25,180 nt of DNA, taken from the NCBI GenBank assembly GCA_003662485.1, contig QMYD01000002.1, positions 1 to 25,180 on the forward strand, read 5' to 3'. The position numbers and the translations under genes are program-made. Of this stretch, positions 1-6,353 are shown piece after piece. The notes under the pieces were generated by a model that was given only the letters and a program-made list of their open reading frames with translations, ran no database searches and was not told where the DNA came from. This DNA is from Candidatus Hecatellales archaeon. GTDB taxonomy: Archaea; Thermoproteota; Bathyarchaeia; Hecatellales; Hecatellaceae. Each line of letters starts with the position of its first letter. Positions within the stretch are counted from its first letter, which is position 1.

Positions 1-57
1 AACCCTAACCCTCAGCGGCTTTGAGGCTTTAAGGAGGAGTAGGTAGGTGGTCATCAC
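1..57 (-). CDS. 5' end of an unidentified gene, cut by the left edge
   Basis: On the minus strand a perfect Shine-Dalgarno sequence, GGAGGTGA (66-73), stands 8 bases before a GTG at 57 and 11 bases before an ATG at 54. The frame from either codon stays open to base 1. It encodes roughly MTTYLLLLKASKPLRVRV, too little to assign a family. It is divergent from the endonuclease Q gene and shares its A/T-rich spacer (58-109), which holds an AATATT core readable as a TATA element both ways. The SD and open frame are seen directly; that this is a real gene is inference. Confidence 0.5.
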   Translation of the reverse strand, partial: MMTTYLLLLKASKPLRVRV

Positions 58-109
58 TAAGCTTTTCACCTCCAAGAAAGAATATTTTTGCTGTTAAGAG
101 GCGGGGCTT

Positions 110-1396
110 TTGAGAATCATCCTAGACGGCCATATTCACTCTAAGTATAGTAGGGCTACTAGCAGGGAAATGGATATTCAGCATATTGCAAGGTTTGCGA
201 GGATTAAAGGGTTAAATGTGGTTGGAACAGGAGACTTTACTCATCCAGGCTGGTTTAGGGAGCTGAGGGAGAATCTTGAACCCTCAGTCTTTGAAGGCCT
301 CTACGAGCCTAAGCCGCCGGGGAAGCTTGAAAACATTTACTTCATGGCTTCCACCGAGGTTTGCACCATCTCCGAGTTTGAGGGTAAAACGAGGCGGATT
401 CACCACGTAATTTGGGCTCCAAGCCTCGAAACTGCGGAGCAGGTTTCAGAGGTGCTTTCAAAGTATGGAAGCTTGGAGGCTGATGGGAGGCCTACGCTGA
501 ACGTTAGCCCCCCGGAACTCGTAGAGGCGGTAACAGAGCTTTCAAGGGAAGTCTTCATTTTCCCAGCCCACGCCTGGACTCCATGGTTCAGCCTCTTCGG
601 AGCTTTCAGCGGCTTCGACAGGCTTAGCGACTGCTACCAGGATATGGCTGGCAGAATTCACGCCCTAGAGACTGGGCTTTCCTCCGACCCCCCAATGAAC
701 TGGAGGGTTAGCGAGCTTGACAGGCTTGCCATCATCTCCAACTCGGACAGCCACAGCTACTGGCCTTGGAGGCTTGGGAGGGAGGCTAACGTCCTAGAAG
801 TGAAGGAGCCAAGCTACAAGGCCATCGTCGAGGCTTTGAAGGCTGGGAGGGCTGGAGGATTCCTCCTAACCGTTGAAACAGACCCCTCCTACGGGAAGTA
901 TCACTGGACGGGTCATAGGGCGTGCGGAGTCTCCATGCCCGCCAAGGAGGCTAGAAGGCTTGGGGGGATATGCCCAGTCTGCGGTAGGAGGATGACTAAG
1001 GGGGTGGAGGAGAGGGTTGAAGAGCTTGCAGACAGGCCTGAAGGCTTCAAACCTCCTGGAAAGCCGGGCTACATCCACCTCATACCACTATCCGAAATCA
1101 TCGCCACAGCGCTGGGCTTGGAAAACCCCCAGGACCGAAGGGTTTGGAACATATACGAGGGGCTGGTTTCAAGGTTTGGAAGCGAGTTCAACGTGCTCTT
1201 GGATGCAGCCTACGAAGAGGTTGAGAGGCTGGCTGGAAGAGAGGTTGCAAGCCTCCTCCAAGCCGTTAGGGAGGACAGGGTGGAAATTAAGCCTGGATAT
1301 GATGGCGTCTACGGTAAACTCGTCTTCAGGGAGGCTGAAAAAGTTAGGGGGGAAGTCAAGGCTGAAGTTAAGGGAACCCTAGAAGACTTCTTCTAG
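110..1396 (+). CDS. Endonuclease Q (PHP-domain DNA endonuclease for deaminated bases)
   Basis: EndoQ nicks DNA 5' of uracil, hypoxanthine, xanthine and AP sites and starts an archaeal repair pathway distinct from uracil glycosylase. The N-terminal PHP domain carries DGHIHS (residues 6-11), TGDFTHPGW (40-48), HHV (98-100), PAHAWTPW (152-159) and SNSDSHS (210-216), the usual metal ligands. A zinc-binding segment follows (C272, C288-x2-C291, with H269 nearby), as in characterised EndoQ. The length of 428 residues is normal. The start is TTG, because RIILDGHIH matches the usual family N-terminus; a GAGGCGG sequence lies just upstream and an AATATTTTT element about 25 bases upstream. It is transcribed alone, convergent with ribL. 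Family assignment is firm; substrate range is by homology. Confidence 0.9.
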   Translation: MRIILDGHIHSKYSRATSREMDIQHIARFARIKGLNVVGTGDFTHPGWFRELRENLEPSVFEGLYEPKPPGKLENIYFMASTEVCTISEFEGKTRRIHHVIWAPSLETAEQVSEVLSKYGSLEADGRPTLNVSPPELVEAVTELSREVFIFPAHAWTPWFSLFGAFSGFDRLSDCYQDMAGRIHALETGLSSDPPMNWRVSELDRLAIISNSDSHSYWPWRLGREANVLEVKEPSYKAIVEALKAGRAGGFLLTVETDPSYGKYHWTGHRACGVSMPAKEARRLGGICPVCGRRMTKGVEERVEELADRPEGFKPPGKPGYIHLIPLSEIIATALGLENPQDRRVWNIYEGLVSRFGSEFNVLLDAAYEEVERLAGREVASLLQAVREDRVEIKPGYDGVYGKLVFREAEKVRGEVKAEVKGTLEDFF

Positions 1397-1450
1397 TGCT
1401 GGTTAAAATTTTAAGGGGGAAGCCTGTTAAGCTTAGGGCTTGAAGGATTC

Positions 1451-1493
1451 TAATGCTCGGAGGAAAACATTACGGTGAGTTTTGGGAGCATTA
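1451..1493. terminator. Imperfect hairpin between convergent genes
   Basis: The 115-base spacer between endoQ and ribL contains a perfect 8-bp inverted repeat, TAATGCTC (1451-1458) with GAGCATTA (1486-1493). Inside it is a second 5-bp stem, AAAAC (1464-1468) with GTTTT (1479-1483), closing a 10-base loop. There is no T-run directly after it on either strand. It lies where both transcripts must end, so a bidirectional termination or 3'-end processing element is the simplest reading. A small structured RNA cannot be excluded. Confidence 0.35.
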
Positions 1494-1511
1494 GCTGTGA
1501 AGATGCTTCGC

Positions 1512-1991
1512 CTACCTTTCAAGTTCCCTTCCAATTCTGGCTATCAGCTTCTTAATTTTAGAGGAGCTGTTTAAGCCTTCGGGTCCAAACTTTCCAATCT
1601 TAACGATTTGAATGGGGAAACCTTTCTCCCCAATTATGCGTTTAACTTCGGCTTCTATTAGGCCTTGATCGTAGCCTACTGCCACGATGTCGGGCTTATA
1701 CTGCTCTAGGACTCCAGCCATGTCAAACCTTTCGTTTCCAAGCACTGCCTTATCCACGGGTTTTAGGCCTTCCACGAGGATTCTACGCTGCTCCTCTGGG
1801 ATTATCGGCCTGCTCCCCTTCAGCATCTCCACGGTTGAATCCCTTGCAACCACCACGAGGAGGGTGGCGTTGGGCCCCCCAGCCTCCTTAGCCTTCTCCA
1901 AGAAGGCGAGGTGGCCTGGATGGATGAGGTCGAAAACCCCTGAGGCGAGCACTAGCTTACCCTTCCTCTCCAACCCCTCCACCCCACTCAA
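1512..1991 (-). CDS. ribL: FAD synthetase (archaeal cytidylyltransferase type)
   Basis: RibL transfers AMP from ATP to FMN to make FAD. The protein is a compact HIGH-family nucleotidyltransferase: LASGVFDLIHPGH near the N-terminus, RPIIPEEQRRILVEGLKPVD and DKAVLG in the middle, PDIVAVGYDQ, and a final SSSKIKKLI. These match archaeal RibL better than glycerol-3-phosphate cytidylyltransferase or phosphopantetheine adenylyltransferase. The long form starts at TTG 1991 (159 residues). A TTG at 1973 would give 153 residues, closer to relatives. Its 5' end overlaps the DUF357 gene by 35 bases, so translation is probably coupled. It is last in the dph5-DUF357-ribL group. Confidence 0.83.
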   Translation of the reverse strand: MSGVEGLERKGKLVLASGVFDLIHPGHLAFLEKAKEAGGPNATLLVVVARDSTVEMLKGSRPIIPEEQRRILVEGLKPVDKAVLGNERFDMAGVLEQYKPDIVAVGYDQGLIEAEVKRIIGEKGFPIQIVKIGKFGPEGLNSSSKIKKLIARIGRELER

Positions 1992-2235
1992 ACTCTACGA
2001 GGCCGAGCATTCTGAGGGCGTCTAGGAGGCCTTCCCCGTAGGCTAGGGAAACCAGCGCCGTGGCGTGCATTCCCTTCTCATGGAAGTGTTTTGCATCCTC
2101 ACGGTAGCATTGGGCTAGGGAGACTACCTCCTCAACCCTTCGGTCTCCCTCCTTAAACCTTAGGGTTGAGAGAGCCCTCCCAAGGGTTTCCAGGTATCGC
2201 CTGTATTTCTCTTCGAGTTCGGCTTGGAGGCTCAT
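1957..2235 (-). CDS. DUF357-type small archaeal protein
   Basis: A 92-residue, mostly helical protein with no membrane segment. The core (about residues 40-80) reads YREDAKHFHEKGMHATALVSLAYGEGLLDALRMLGL written in shorter pieces: a Y-x2-DA-x2-F motif, then SLAYGEGLLDA. This is the pattern of DUF357, whose function is unknown. It starts with ATG in a 4-base ATGA overlap with the end of dph5 and overlaps ribL downstream, so the three are very likely co-translated. The Gly/Glu-rich tail is the part shared with the ribL start region. Family call by memory of the motif; role unknown. Confidence 0.72.
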   Translation of the reverse strand: MSLQAELEEKYRRYLETLGRALSTLRFKEGDRRVEEVVSLAQCYREDAKHFHEKGMHATALVSLAYGEGLLDALRMLGLVEFEWGGGVGEEG

Positions 2236-3026
2236 CGGATTTCCTCCTCCCTCACGCCTGCCAGAACTCTTAAGGCTTCAGCCTCAACGAAGTGGAGGCT
2301 TCCAGGAACTATTATGGTTTGCGGCTTAAGCCTGAACTCGGCTTCAAGCATACGCCTTAGGCTTCCCCCACGGATTTCAACATCTCCCCCACCAACACCT
2401 GCGAGGCCTACGACAAGCCTTTCAGGGGTGGCCACACCCCCTCCAAGCCTTTCCTCAAGGGTTTGAAGGTATTGGAGGCCTTCCCTAACCGTCATCCACC
2501 TACCCTCCTCGGCATCATAGTCTAGGAGGAGGAGCGTGTGGAGGCCTCTTGAAAGGTTTTCCCCTAAAACCTGGTAGGGAGTTTCAGGCATGTAGTTTGG
2601 CCTGGGGAAGGGTATGGAAACGGTTTTCCCAAACTTGTAGATTTGGAGGCCTGCTATGGAGGGGGCGGCGGAGTAGATGGAGGCTGCATGAACTACCTCA
2701 ACCCTTATTCCAGCCTTTAAGGCTCTAAGCCGAAGGTCTATGTGGGTGGTGGCGATGAGGGGGTCTCCTGGAACCATGAGGACGGCGCAGCCCTTCTCAG
2801 CAGCCTCGAGAACTCTTCTTCCAGCCTCCTCCTCCAAGTCGGCTCTCCTAAGGAGGATAGGTGGCTTACCGAGGAGCCTCCTCAAGTCTTCAAGTGAAAA
2901 GTCGGAGATGGGGCTCGTGTAGAGTTCGAGGAAAACCTTGTCAGCCTTCCTCGCCCTCTCCAAGCCTTCAAGGGTTAGGCCTCCCAGGCCTCTGAGACCC
3001 AGCCCTACGAAAACAAGCTCACCCAA
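2232..3026 (-). CDS. dph5: Diphthine synthase
   Basis: A SAM-dependent methyltransferase that methylates the modified histidine of elongation factor 2 during diphthamide synthesis. The 264 residues fit the family. It has the tetrapyrrole-methylase fold signature: LVFVGLGLRGLGGLTLEGL at the start, VPGDPLIATTH around residues 84-94, and a C-terminal region ending VPGSLHFVEAEAL. The start is TTG 3026; SD support is weak. It lies 42 bases after the L12 stop codon, across a T-rich stretch, so it may be read partly from the ribosomal operon. Placement next to the ribosomal stalk cluster fits its action on EF2, which binds that stalk. Confidence 0.92.
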   Translation of the reverse strand: MGELVFVGLGLRGLGGLTLEGLERARKADKVFLELYTSPISDFSLEDLRRLLGKPPILLRRADLEEEAGRRVLEAAEKGCAVLMVPGDPLIATTHIDLRLRALKAGIRVEVVHAASIYSAAPSIAGLQIYKFGKTVSIPFPRPNYMPETPYQVLGENLSRGLHTLLLLDYDAEEGRWMTVREGLQYLQTLEERLGGGVATPERLVVGLAGVGGGDVEIRGGSLRRMLEAEFRLKPQTIIVPGSLHFVEAEALRVLAGVREEEIR

Positions 3027-3052
3027 ACCATAACCCCAATAGGGTGGAGGGT

Positions 3053-3064
3053 GAAGAAAAATTT
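3053..3064 (-). terminator. T-tract after rpl12
   Basis: On the minus strand the L12 stop codon is followed within a few bases by AAATTTTTCTT. Archaeal RNA polymerase terminates at such T-runs without needing a hairpin. It could end most transcripts of the secE-rpl12 operon before dph5, which starts less than 30 bases further on. Confidence 0.4.
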
Positions 3065-3068
3065 AGGT

Positions 3069-3404
3069 TTAGCCGAAGAGGGCTCCAAGCCCTGAGAGAG
3101 CTTCCTCCTCCTTCTTTTCCTCCTCTTCCTCCTTCTTCTCTTCCTTCTTCTCCTCAGCTGGTTTGGCTTCGGCTGGGGCTGCAGTTGGAGCTGCTGCGGG
3201 TGCAGCCAGTGTTGGAGCTGCTTTAATCGCCTCCTCAATGTTTACCTCTGAGAGGGCTGCAGTTAGCACCTTCACCCTAGCCTCATCTGGAGGTATGCCA
3301 GCTGCCTCCAAAACCTTCTTAAGGTTTTCCTCGTTTATAGGCTGGCCTGCGAAGTGGAGGAGGAGGGCTGCATGCACATAGGCCGTAGACACTTCCACCA
3401 CCAT
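3069..3404 (-). CDS. rpl12: Ribosomal protein L12 (archaeal P1-type stalk protein)
   Basis: The acidic stalk protein that dimerises on L10 and recruits translation GTPases. The N-terminal dimerisation helices run AYVHAALLLHFAGQPINEEN and onward through KVLEAAGIPPDEARVKVL. They are followed by an Ala/Pro hinge, a Lys/Glu-rich stretch and the conserved end ALSGLGALFG that contacts elongation factors. I place the start at ATG 3404 (about 111 residues), since family members have only a few residues before the YVHAALLL helix. A TTG at 3416 in frame would add four. A TTAATATA element at 3449-3457 could give it its own promoter. Confidence 0.93.
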   Translation of the reverse strand: MVVEVSTAYVHAALLLHFAGQPINEENLKKVLEAAGIPPDEARVKVLTAALSEVNIEEAIKAAPTLAAPAAAPTAAPAEAKPAEEKKEEKKEEEEEKKEEEALSGLGALFG

Positions 3405-3448
3405 CCCAGATTTCAACCGTTAGCGATAATCGGTTGGAGGCGGCCCCC

Positions 3449-3457
3449 TATATTAAG
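3449..3457 (-). promoter_or_regulatory. Possible TATA box for rpl12
   Basis: Minus strand CTTAATATA lies between rpl10 and rpl12. Its centre is about 49 bases upstream of ATG 3404, which would give a leader of roughly 22 bases. Extra transcription of L12 alone would fit its multi-copy stoichiometry on the ribosome. Based on sequence similarity to the archaeal TATA consensus only. Confidence 0.3.
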
Positions 3458-3468
3458 ATTGCCCCTTT

Positions 3469-4374
3469 TCAACCCTGAAGCCAAGCCTTCAAAGACTCAT
3501 CTTTTTCGATTAGGCGGCTGGCTAGGGCTGAGGCTTGACTGGAAGCCTTGGCTAGGAGAAGAGGCAGGGTTTCAGGTGTTGGGATTTCGCTGTGGGCTAG
3601 GAGGTTTAGGGCTTCAGTGGAGGCTTTAGCGAGGAGGAGGGGTAGGATTTCAGGAGTTGGCAGGGCTGCGTTAAAGGATAGGTTGTAGGCTGCCTGGACA
3701 GCTTCCTCAAGGTTTCTTCGGAAGCCTTCCAGGTCTACGGTGAGGAGGTCGGCTGGGTAGACAATTCCATCCTCGTAGGCAGCCTTAATCTTCAGCTTGG
3801 CTTCAATAGGTTTTATGCCGAGCTTTCCGAGGAGGCCTGCAACTTTTTCACTTATGGTTTCCCCAGCCCTAACCACTACGGTGTCCCTTGTAACCATGAT
3901 GTTTCCACTCTCTATCTTGGTTGGAATCTTTAGGTCTGAGAAGTCGCTGATGATGGGGCCTGGAGGTAGGCCGGTGTTCCCCCTCCGCACTACAATATCC
4001 GATTGGGCTACATCCCCAACCTTGGCTGGAAGCATTACCTTGCTCTGGTCTAGGAGTAGGGAAAGCTTGAAGGCGCTTAGGTTTGTGAAGGCAAAAAGGT
4101 TTTGGCCTTCAAGGTATTCCTTAAGCTTTTCGAGGCCTGGCTTCTCGCCTGCAACCCTTTCAAGGGCAAGCCTCATAAGATTGTTCTTGGCAACCCTGAA
4201 GAGAACCTCATCCCTAAACTTGCTCTTTAAGGTTTGAAGCTGGATGGTTCTAACCCTATGAAGGTCGCATACAGCTACCACCCGGTATTTTCCGAGAAGC
4301 TCAACAAGTCTTTCCACTTCCAGTCTTTTAAGCTCCCTGGCCTTAGGCGCCCTGGCTGTTAGGGTTAGGCTCAA
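3469..4374 (-). CDS. rpl10: Ribosomal protein L10 (archaeal P0)
   Basis: Anchors the L12 stalk to 23S rRNA. The rRNA-binding domain (about residues 1-110) includes VVAVCDLHRVRTIQLQ and FRVAKNNLMRLAL. The archaeal/eukaryotic insertion follows at about 115-200, with GLPPGPIISDF. The C-terminal spine (220-290) has helical L12-binding segments, with PTPE-x-LPLLLAKAS occurring twice, 26 residues apart. The protein then stops at LKAWLQG. The acidic linker and GLGALFG-like end usual in archaeal P0 are missing, and no frame downstream restores them. The start is TTG, overlapping the L1 stop (TTGA). Family assignment is certain; the missing tail is unusual. Confidence 0.93.
   Translation of the reverse strand: MSLTLTARAPKARELKRLEVERLVELLGKYRVVAVCDLHRVRTIQLQTLKSKFRDEVLFRVAKNNLMRLALERVAGEKPGLEKLKEYLEGQNLFAFTNLSAFKLSLLLDQSKVMLPAKVGDVAQSDIVVRRGNTGLPPGPIISDFSDLKIPTKIESGNIMVTRDTVVVRAGETISEKVAGLLGKLGIKPIEAKLKIKAAYEDGIVYPADLLTVDLEGFRRNLEEAVQAAYNLSFNAALPTPEILPLLLAKASTEALNLLAHSEIPTPETLPLLLAKASSQASALASRLIEKDESLKAWLQG
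3505..3660 (-). repeat. Two-unit repeat encoding L12-binding helices in L10
   Basis: Residues 239-264 and 265-290 of L10 are diverged copies of a 26-residue unit beginning (I/L)PTPE and continuing LPLLLAKAS. The preceding helix (about 221-238) looks like a third, weaker copy. In characterised archaeal L10 each such helical segment binds one L12 dimer, so three dimers are predicted here. Confidence 0.6.
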
Positions 4375-5024
4375 CGTTTCACCGCCTCAACCTTCACGGG
4401 GCTGCCCATCGTAGCCTTAACATAGATTTTCTCAATGTTTCTAGCTCCCTTCTCCAGTTTTTCCTCAAGCTTTCTGAGCACGGCTAAGGCGTTCTCAGCC
4501 AGCTTGGAGGGCTCCATGGTTTCATTTCCAATCCTACACTGGACGGTGGGCTGGTCTTTAAGCCTAATCCTAACGGTTCGCTTAAGCCTCTCAATTACTG
4601 GTTCAAGAGGTGTGTTAGGTGGGACGGGGGTAGGCATTTTACCCCTTGGCCCTAGTAGGGGTCCGAGAACCCTTCCAACCAGAGGCATGAGGGGGGCTTC
4701 AGCCACGAAGAAGTCGTATTCCTTAGCCAGCCTCCTAGCAGCCTTCCTATCTCCAGCCAGCCTTTCCAAGTCCTCCTTTTGGAGAACCCTGTCAGCCAGC
4801 TTCTTAGCCTCAACCGCCATCTGGCCTGAGGCGATAACACAGATTTTCACGTTTTTACCGTGGGGGTTTGGAAGCTCTACAAGCTCGTTAAACCTGTTCT
4901 CAGGCCTCTTAAGGTCTACATCCCTAATTTTCACTACTAGCTCCATGGATTGGGTGAAGTTTCTCTTAGTTGCACTCGCAGCCTTCTCTAAGGCCTTCTC
5001 CAGCATTTCAGCGTTAACCTGCAT
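4371..5024 (-). CDS. rpl1: Ribosomal protein L1
   Basis: Binds 23S rRNA at the L1 stalk and helps release deacylated tRNA. Typical archaeal sequence: RNFTQSMELVVKIRDVDLKRPENRFNELVELPNPHGK near the start, FFVAEAPLMPLVGRVLGPLLGPRGKMPTP in the middle, both read here in overlapping pieces, then TVQCRIGNETM and a helical end. I prefer ATG 5024 (217 residues). A GTG at 5036 would add MPPR, but a TTTTAAA element at 5048-5054 is spaced for a leaderless transcript at the ATG. In several methanogens L1 represses its own L1-L10-L12 operon by binding the mRNA; I could not identify that site here. Confidence 0.95.
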   Translation of the reverse strand: MQVNAEMLEKALEKAASATKRNFTQSMELVVKIRDVDLKRPENRFNELVELPNPHGKNVKICVIASGQMAVEAKKLADRVLQKEDLERLAGDRKAARRLAKEYDFFVAEAPLMPLVGRVLGPLLGPRGKMPTPVPPNTPLEPVIERLKRTVRIRLKDQPTVQCRIGNETMEPSKLAENALAVLRKLEEKLEKGARNIEKIYVKATMGSPVKVEAVKR

Positions 5025-5047
5025 TCGAGGGGGCACCCCAGCTGAGG

Positions 5048-5054
5048 TTTAAAA
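5048..5054 (-). promoter_or_regulatory. Possible internal TATA box ahead of rpl1
   Basis: Minus strand ACTTTTAAACC in the 50-base rpl11-rpl1 spacer. Its centre is 27 bases from ATG 5024, the distance expected for a leaderless archaeal start, and too close to serve the GTG at 5036. An internal promoter here would separate an L1-L10-L12 unit from the secE-nusG-rpl11 part. Confidence 0.35.
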
Positions 5055-5074
5055 GTAAGCCGTAAAGATAAATG

Positions 5075-5566
5075 TTAGGTTTCCTCCCTGAGGAGGTCGT
5101 CGTAGAAGCCTTTCTTCACCTCGCTTTGAACCTCCTTTGGATCCTTGCCCTCCACGGTTACCCCCATGCTCACGCAGGTTCCAAGCACCTCTAAAACAGC
5201 GGACTTCAAGGTTTTCGCATAGGACTGGCCAAGCTTCACCTTAGCAATCTTCTTCACCTGCTCCATGGTTAGGTTTCCAATTTTTTCGGCTTTAGGATTT
5301 CCAGAACCCTTTTCCACGCCTAACTCCTTCACAATGAGGGCCACGGTGGGTGGGGTTCCAACCTCCACCTCGAACTCCTTCGTTTCAATGTCCACACTTA
5401 TCTTTACGGGAACCTTCACGCCTGAGAAGTCGGCGGTTAGCTCGTTTATCTTAGCCACGATGGCTGGGACGTTTACGCCTAGGGGGCCGAGGGCAGGCCC
5501 TAGGGGAGGCCCAGCCGTAGCCTGACCTCCGCTTACCAGGGCTTCAACCACCTTCTTCTCGCCCAT
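5075..5566 (-). CDS. rpl11: Ribosomal protein L11
   Basis: Part of the GTPase-associated centre with L10 and L12. The N-terminal domain carries the conserved GGQATAGPPLGPALGPLGVN region (about residues 13-32). The C-terminal rRNA-binding domain begins near residue 80 with KGSGNPKAEKIGNLTMEQVKKIA and ends GTCVSMGVTVEGKDPKEVQ. The length of 163 residues is normal. It starts with ATG inside the nusG stop codon (TAATG overlap), so the two are co-translated. Confidence 0.95.
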   Translation of the reverse strand: MGEKKVVEALVSGGQATAGPPLGPALGPLGVNVPAIVAKINELTADFSGVKVPVKISVDIETKEFEVEVGTPPTVALIVKELGVEKGSGNPKAEKIGNLTMEQVKKIAKVKLGQSYAKTLKSAVLEVLGTCVSMGVTVEGKDPKEVQSEVKKGFYDDLLREET

Positions 5567-6087
5567 TATTCCCTCTCCTTCCTCCCCCTACTCACTAGCC
5601 TAACATAGTCAGCGTTCACAGTGATGGGCATGGTTACAGCTGCCTCTAAAAGCTCTAGCGTAACCTCGTTTTTAATCTTGTCAACCTTCACAATTTTAGC
5701 CCTCATACCCTTTAGGGGGCCTCCAACCACCTCAACCACATCCTCCACGTTTAGCTCCTCAACCACGGGTTTAACGAGGAGGTAGCGTTCAAGCTCGCTG
5801 GCTGTGGTTACGCCTTGAAGCCTCTGCTTCACATGCTTTATCCCGGAGGAGGCGTCGTCTACGAAGTGGGGGCCAGCTGCCTCCACGAAAACGTAGCCTT
5901 TAAGCCCCTCAGCCACCATTACGGCGTAGATGGGAAGCTTGTTGGTTAGCGCCCTCATATAGATTAGGTTGGCTACGTTGACCTCTTGGCCTGAGGTAGT
6001 CTTAACCACGTAAATCTGGCTTTCACTCTTAGCAGATTCAGCCTCTTCTACGCCTTCCTCTCCCCTTTCAGACCCTGCTTCAGCCAA
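5566..6087 (-). CDS. spt5: Transcription elongation factor Spt5/NusG
   Basis: Clamps RNA polymerase during elongation, normally with Spt4. An acidic, low-complexity N-terminal extension of about 25 residues precedes the NGN domain (IYVVKTTSGQE to LVKPVVEEL, about 25-112). A single KOW domain follows (EDVVEVVGGPLKGMRAKIVKVD, about 116-137). The start TTG 6087 has a good GGGAGGCG SD 6 bases upstream, in the 17 bases after the secE stop. The KOW core and the order secE-spt5-rpl11 are typical for archaea. The acidic extension is longer than in many relatives, which often begin near the NGN domain. Confidence 0.93.
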   Translation of the reverse strand: MAEAGSERGEEGVEEAESAKSESQIYVVKTTSGQEVNVANLIYMRALTNKLPIYAVMVAEGLKGYVFVEAAGPHFVDDASSGIKHVKQRLQGVTTASELERYLLVKPVVEELNVEDVVEVVGGPLKGMRAKIVKVDKIKNEVTLELLEAAVTMPITVNADYVRLVSRGRKERE

Positions 6088-6104
6088 GCTTTACGCCTCC
6101 CCCT

Positions 6105-6281
6105 TTAAGGAGTGAAGAGGCCTACAATGGCGAAGACGTATCGGATGAGGAAGCCTATAGCGCCTAGGATGGCCACCCCAAGCAGGCAGATTTTGAGGAG
6201 GAGCATAAACTCTGAGCGTCCAGGCTTGGAGGCTGTTTTCAACACGTTTGCGATAGCCGTAAGCCTATGCCTTAACCCCAA
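6105..6281 (-). CDS. secE: Preprotein translocase subunit SecE (Sec61-gamma)
   Basis: A 58-residue tail-anchored protein that clamps the SecY channel. An amphipathic helix with the conserved VLKTASKPGRSEF block (about residues 13-25) leads into one membrane span, LLKICLLGVAILGAIGFLIR (about 28-47). The start is TTG: an in-frame TAA lies two codons upstream and no ATG or GTG occurs before the conserved block. It lies 17 bases before spt5, the usual archaeal pairing. A CTATATG element at 6328-6334 could be its promoter, after the hel308 stop. Confidence 0.93.
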   Translation of the reverse strand: MGLRHRLTAIANVLKTASKPGRSEFMLLLKICLLGVAILGAIGFLIRYVFAIVGLFTP

Positions 6282-6327
6282 CCCTTAACTCAACCCGGCT
6301 AAGCCCTAGTTGAAAGGCTAAAGCTCC

Positions 6328-6334
6328 CATATAG
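6328..6334 (-). promoter_or_regulatory. Possible TATA box for the secE-ribosomal operon
   Basis: The 72-base gap between the hel308 stop and the secE start holds AAAAGGCTATATGG on the minus strand, a purine-rich BRE-like stretch plus TATA-like core. It lies about 50 bases before the secE TTG, leaving a leader of some 23 bases. Without it the translation genes would depend on the replication promoter far upstream. Confidence 0.35.
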
Positions 6335-6353
6335 CCTTTTCCAACCCTGTTTT

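Noticed and set aside
1..12. AACCCTAACCCT resembling a telomere repeat
   Set aside because: Only two units, and it is the antisense of AGG-GTT codons in the partial minus-strand frame. The same words occur throughout the coding sequence.
2..46. Plus-strand frame ending in TAG as a gene tail entering from the left
   Set aside because: Short and without recognisable sequence; the minus-strand start with a perfect SD explains the region better.
3005..3238. Frame encoding long Arg/Lys runs
   Set aside because: It is the shifted frame of the Lys/Glu-rich hinge of L12 on the same strand, not a basic DNA-binding protein.
3440..3470. Frameshift removing the L10 acidic tail
   Set aside because: None of the three frames after the stop encodes an acidic or GLGALFG-like end.
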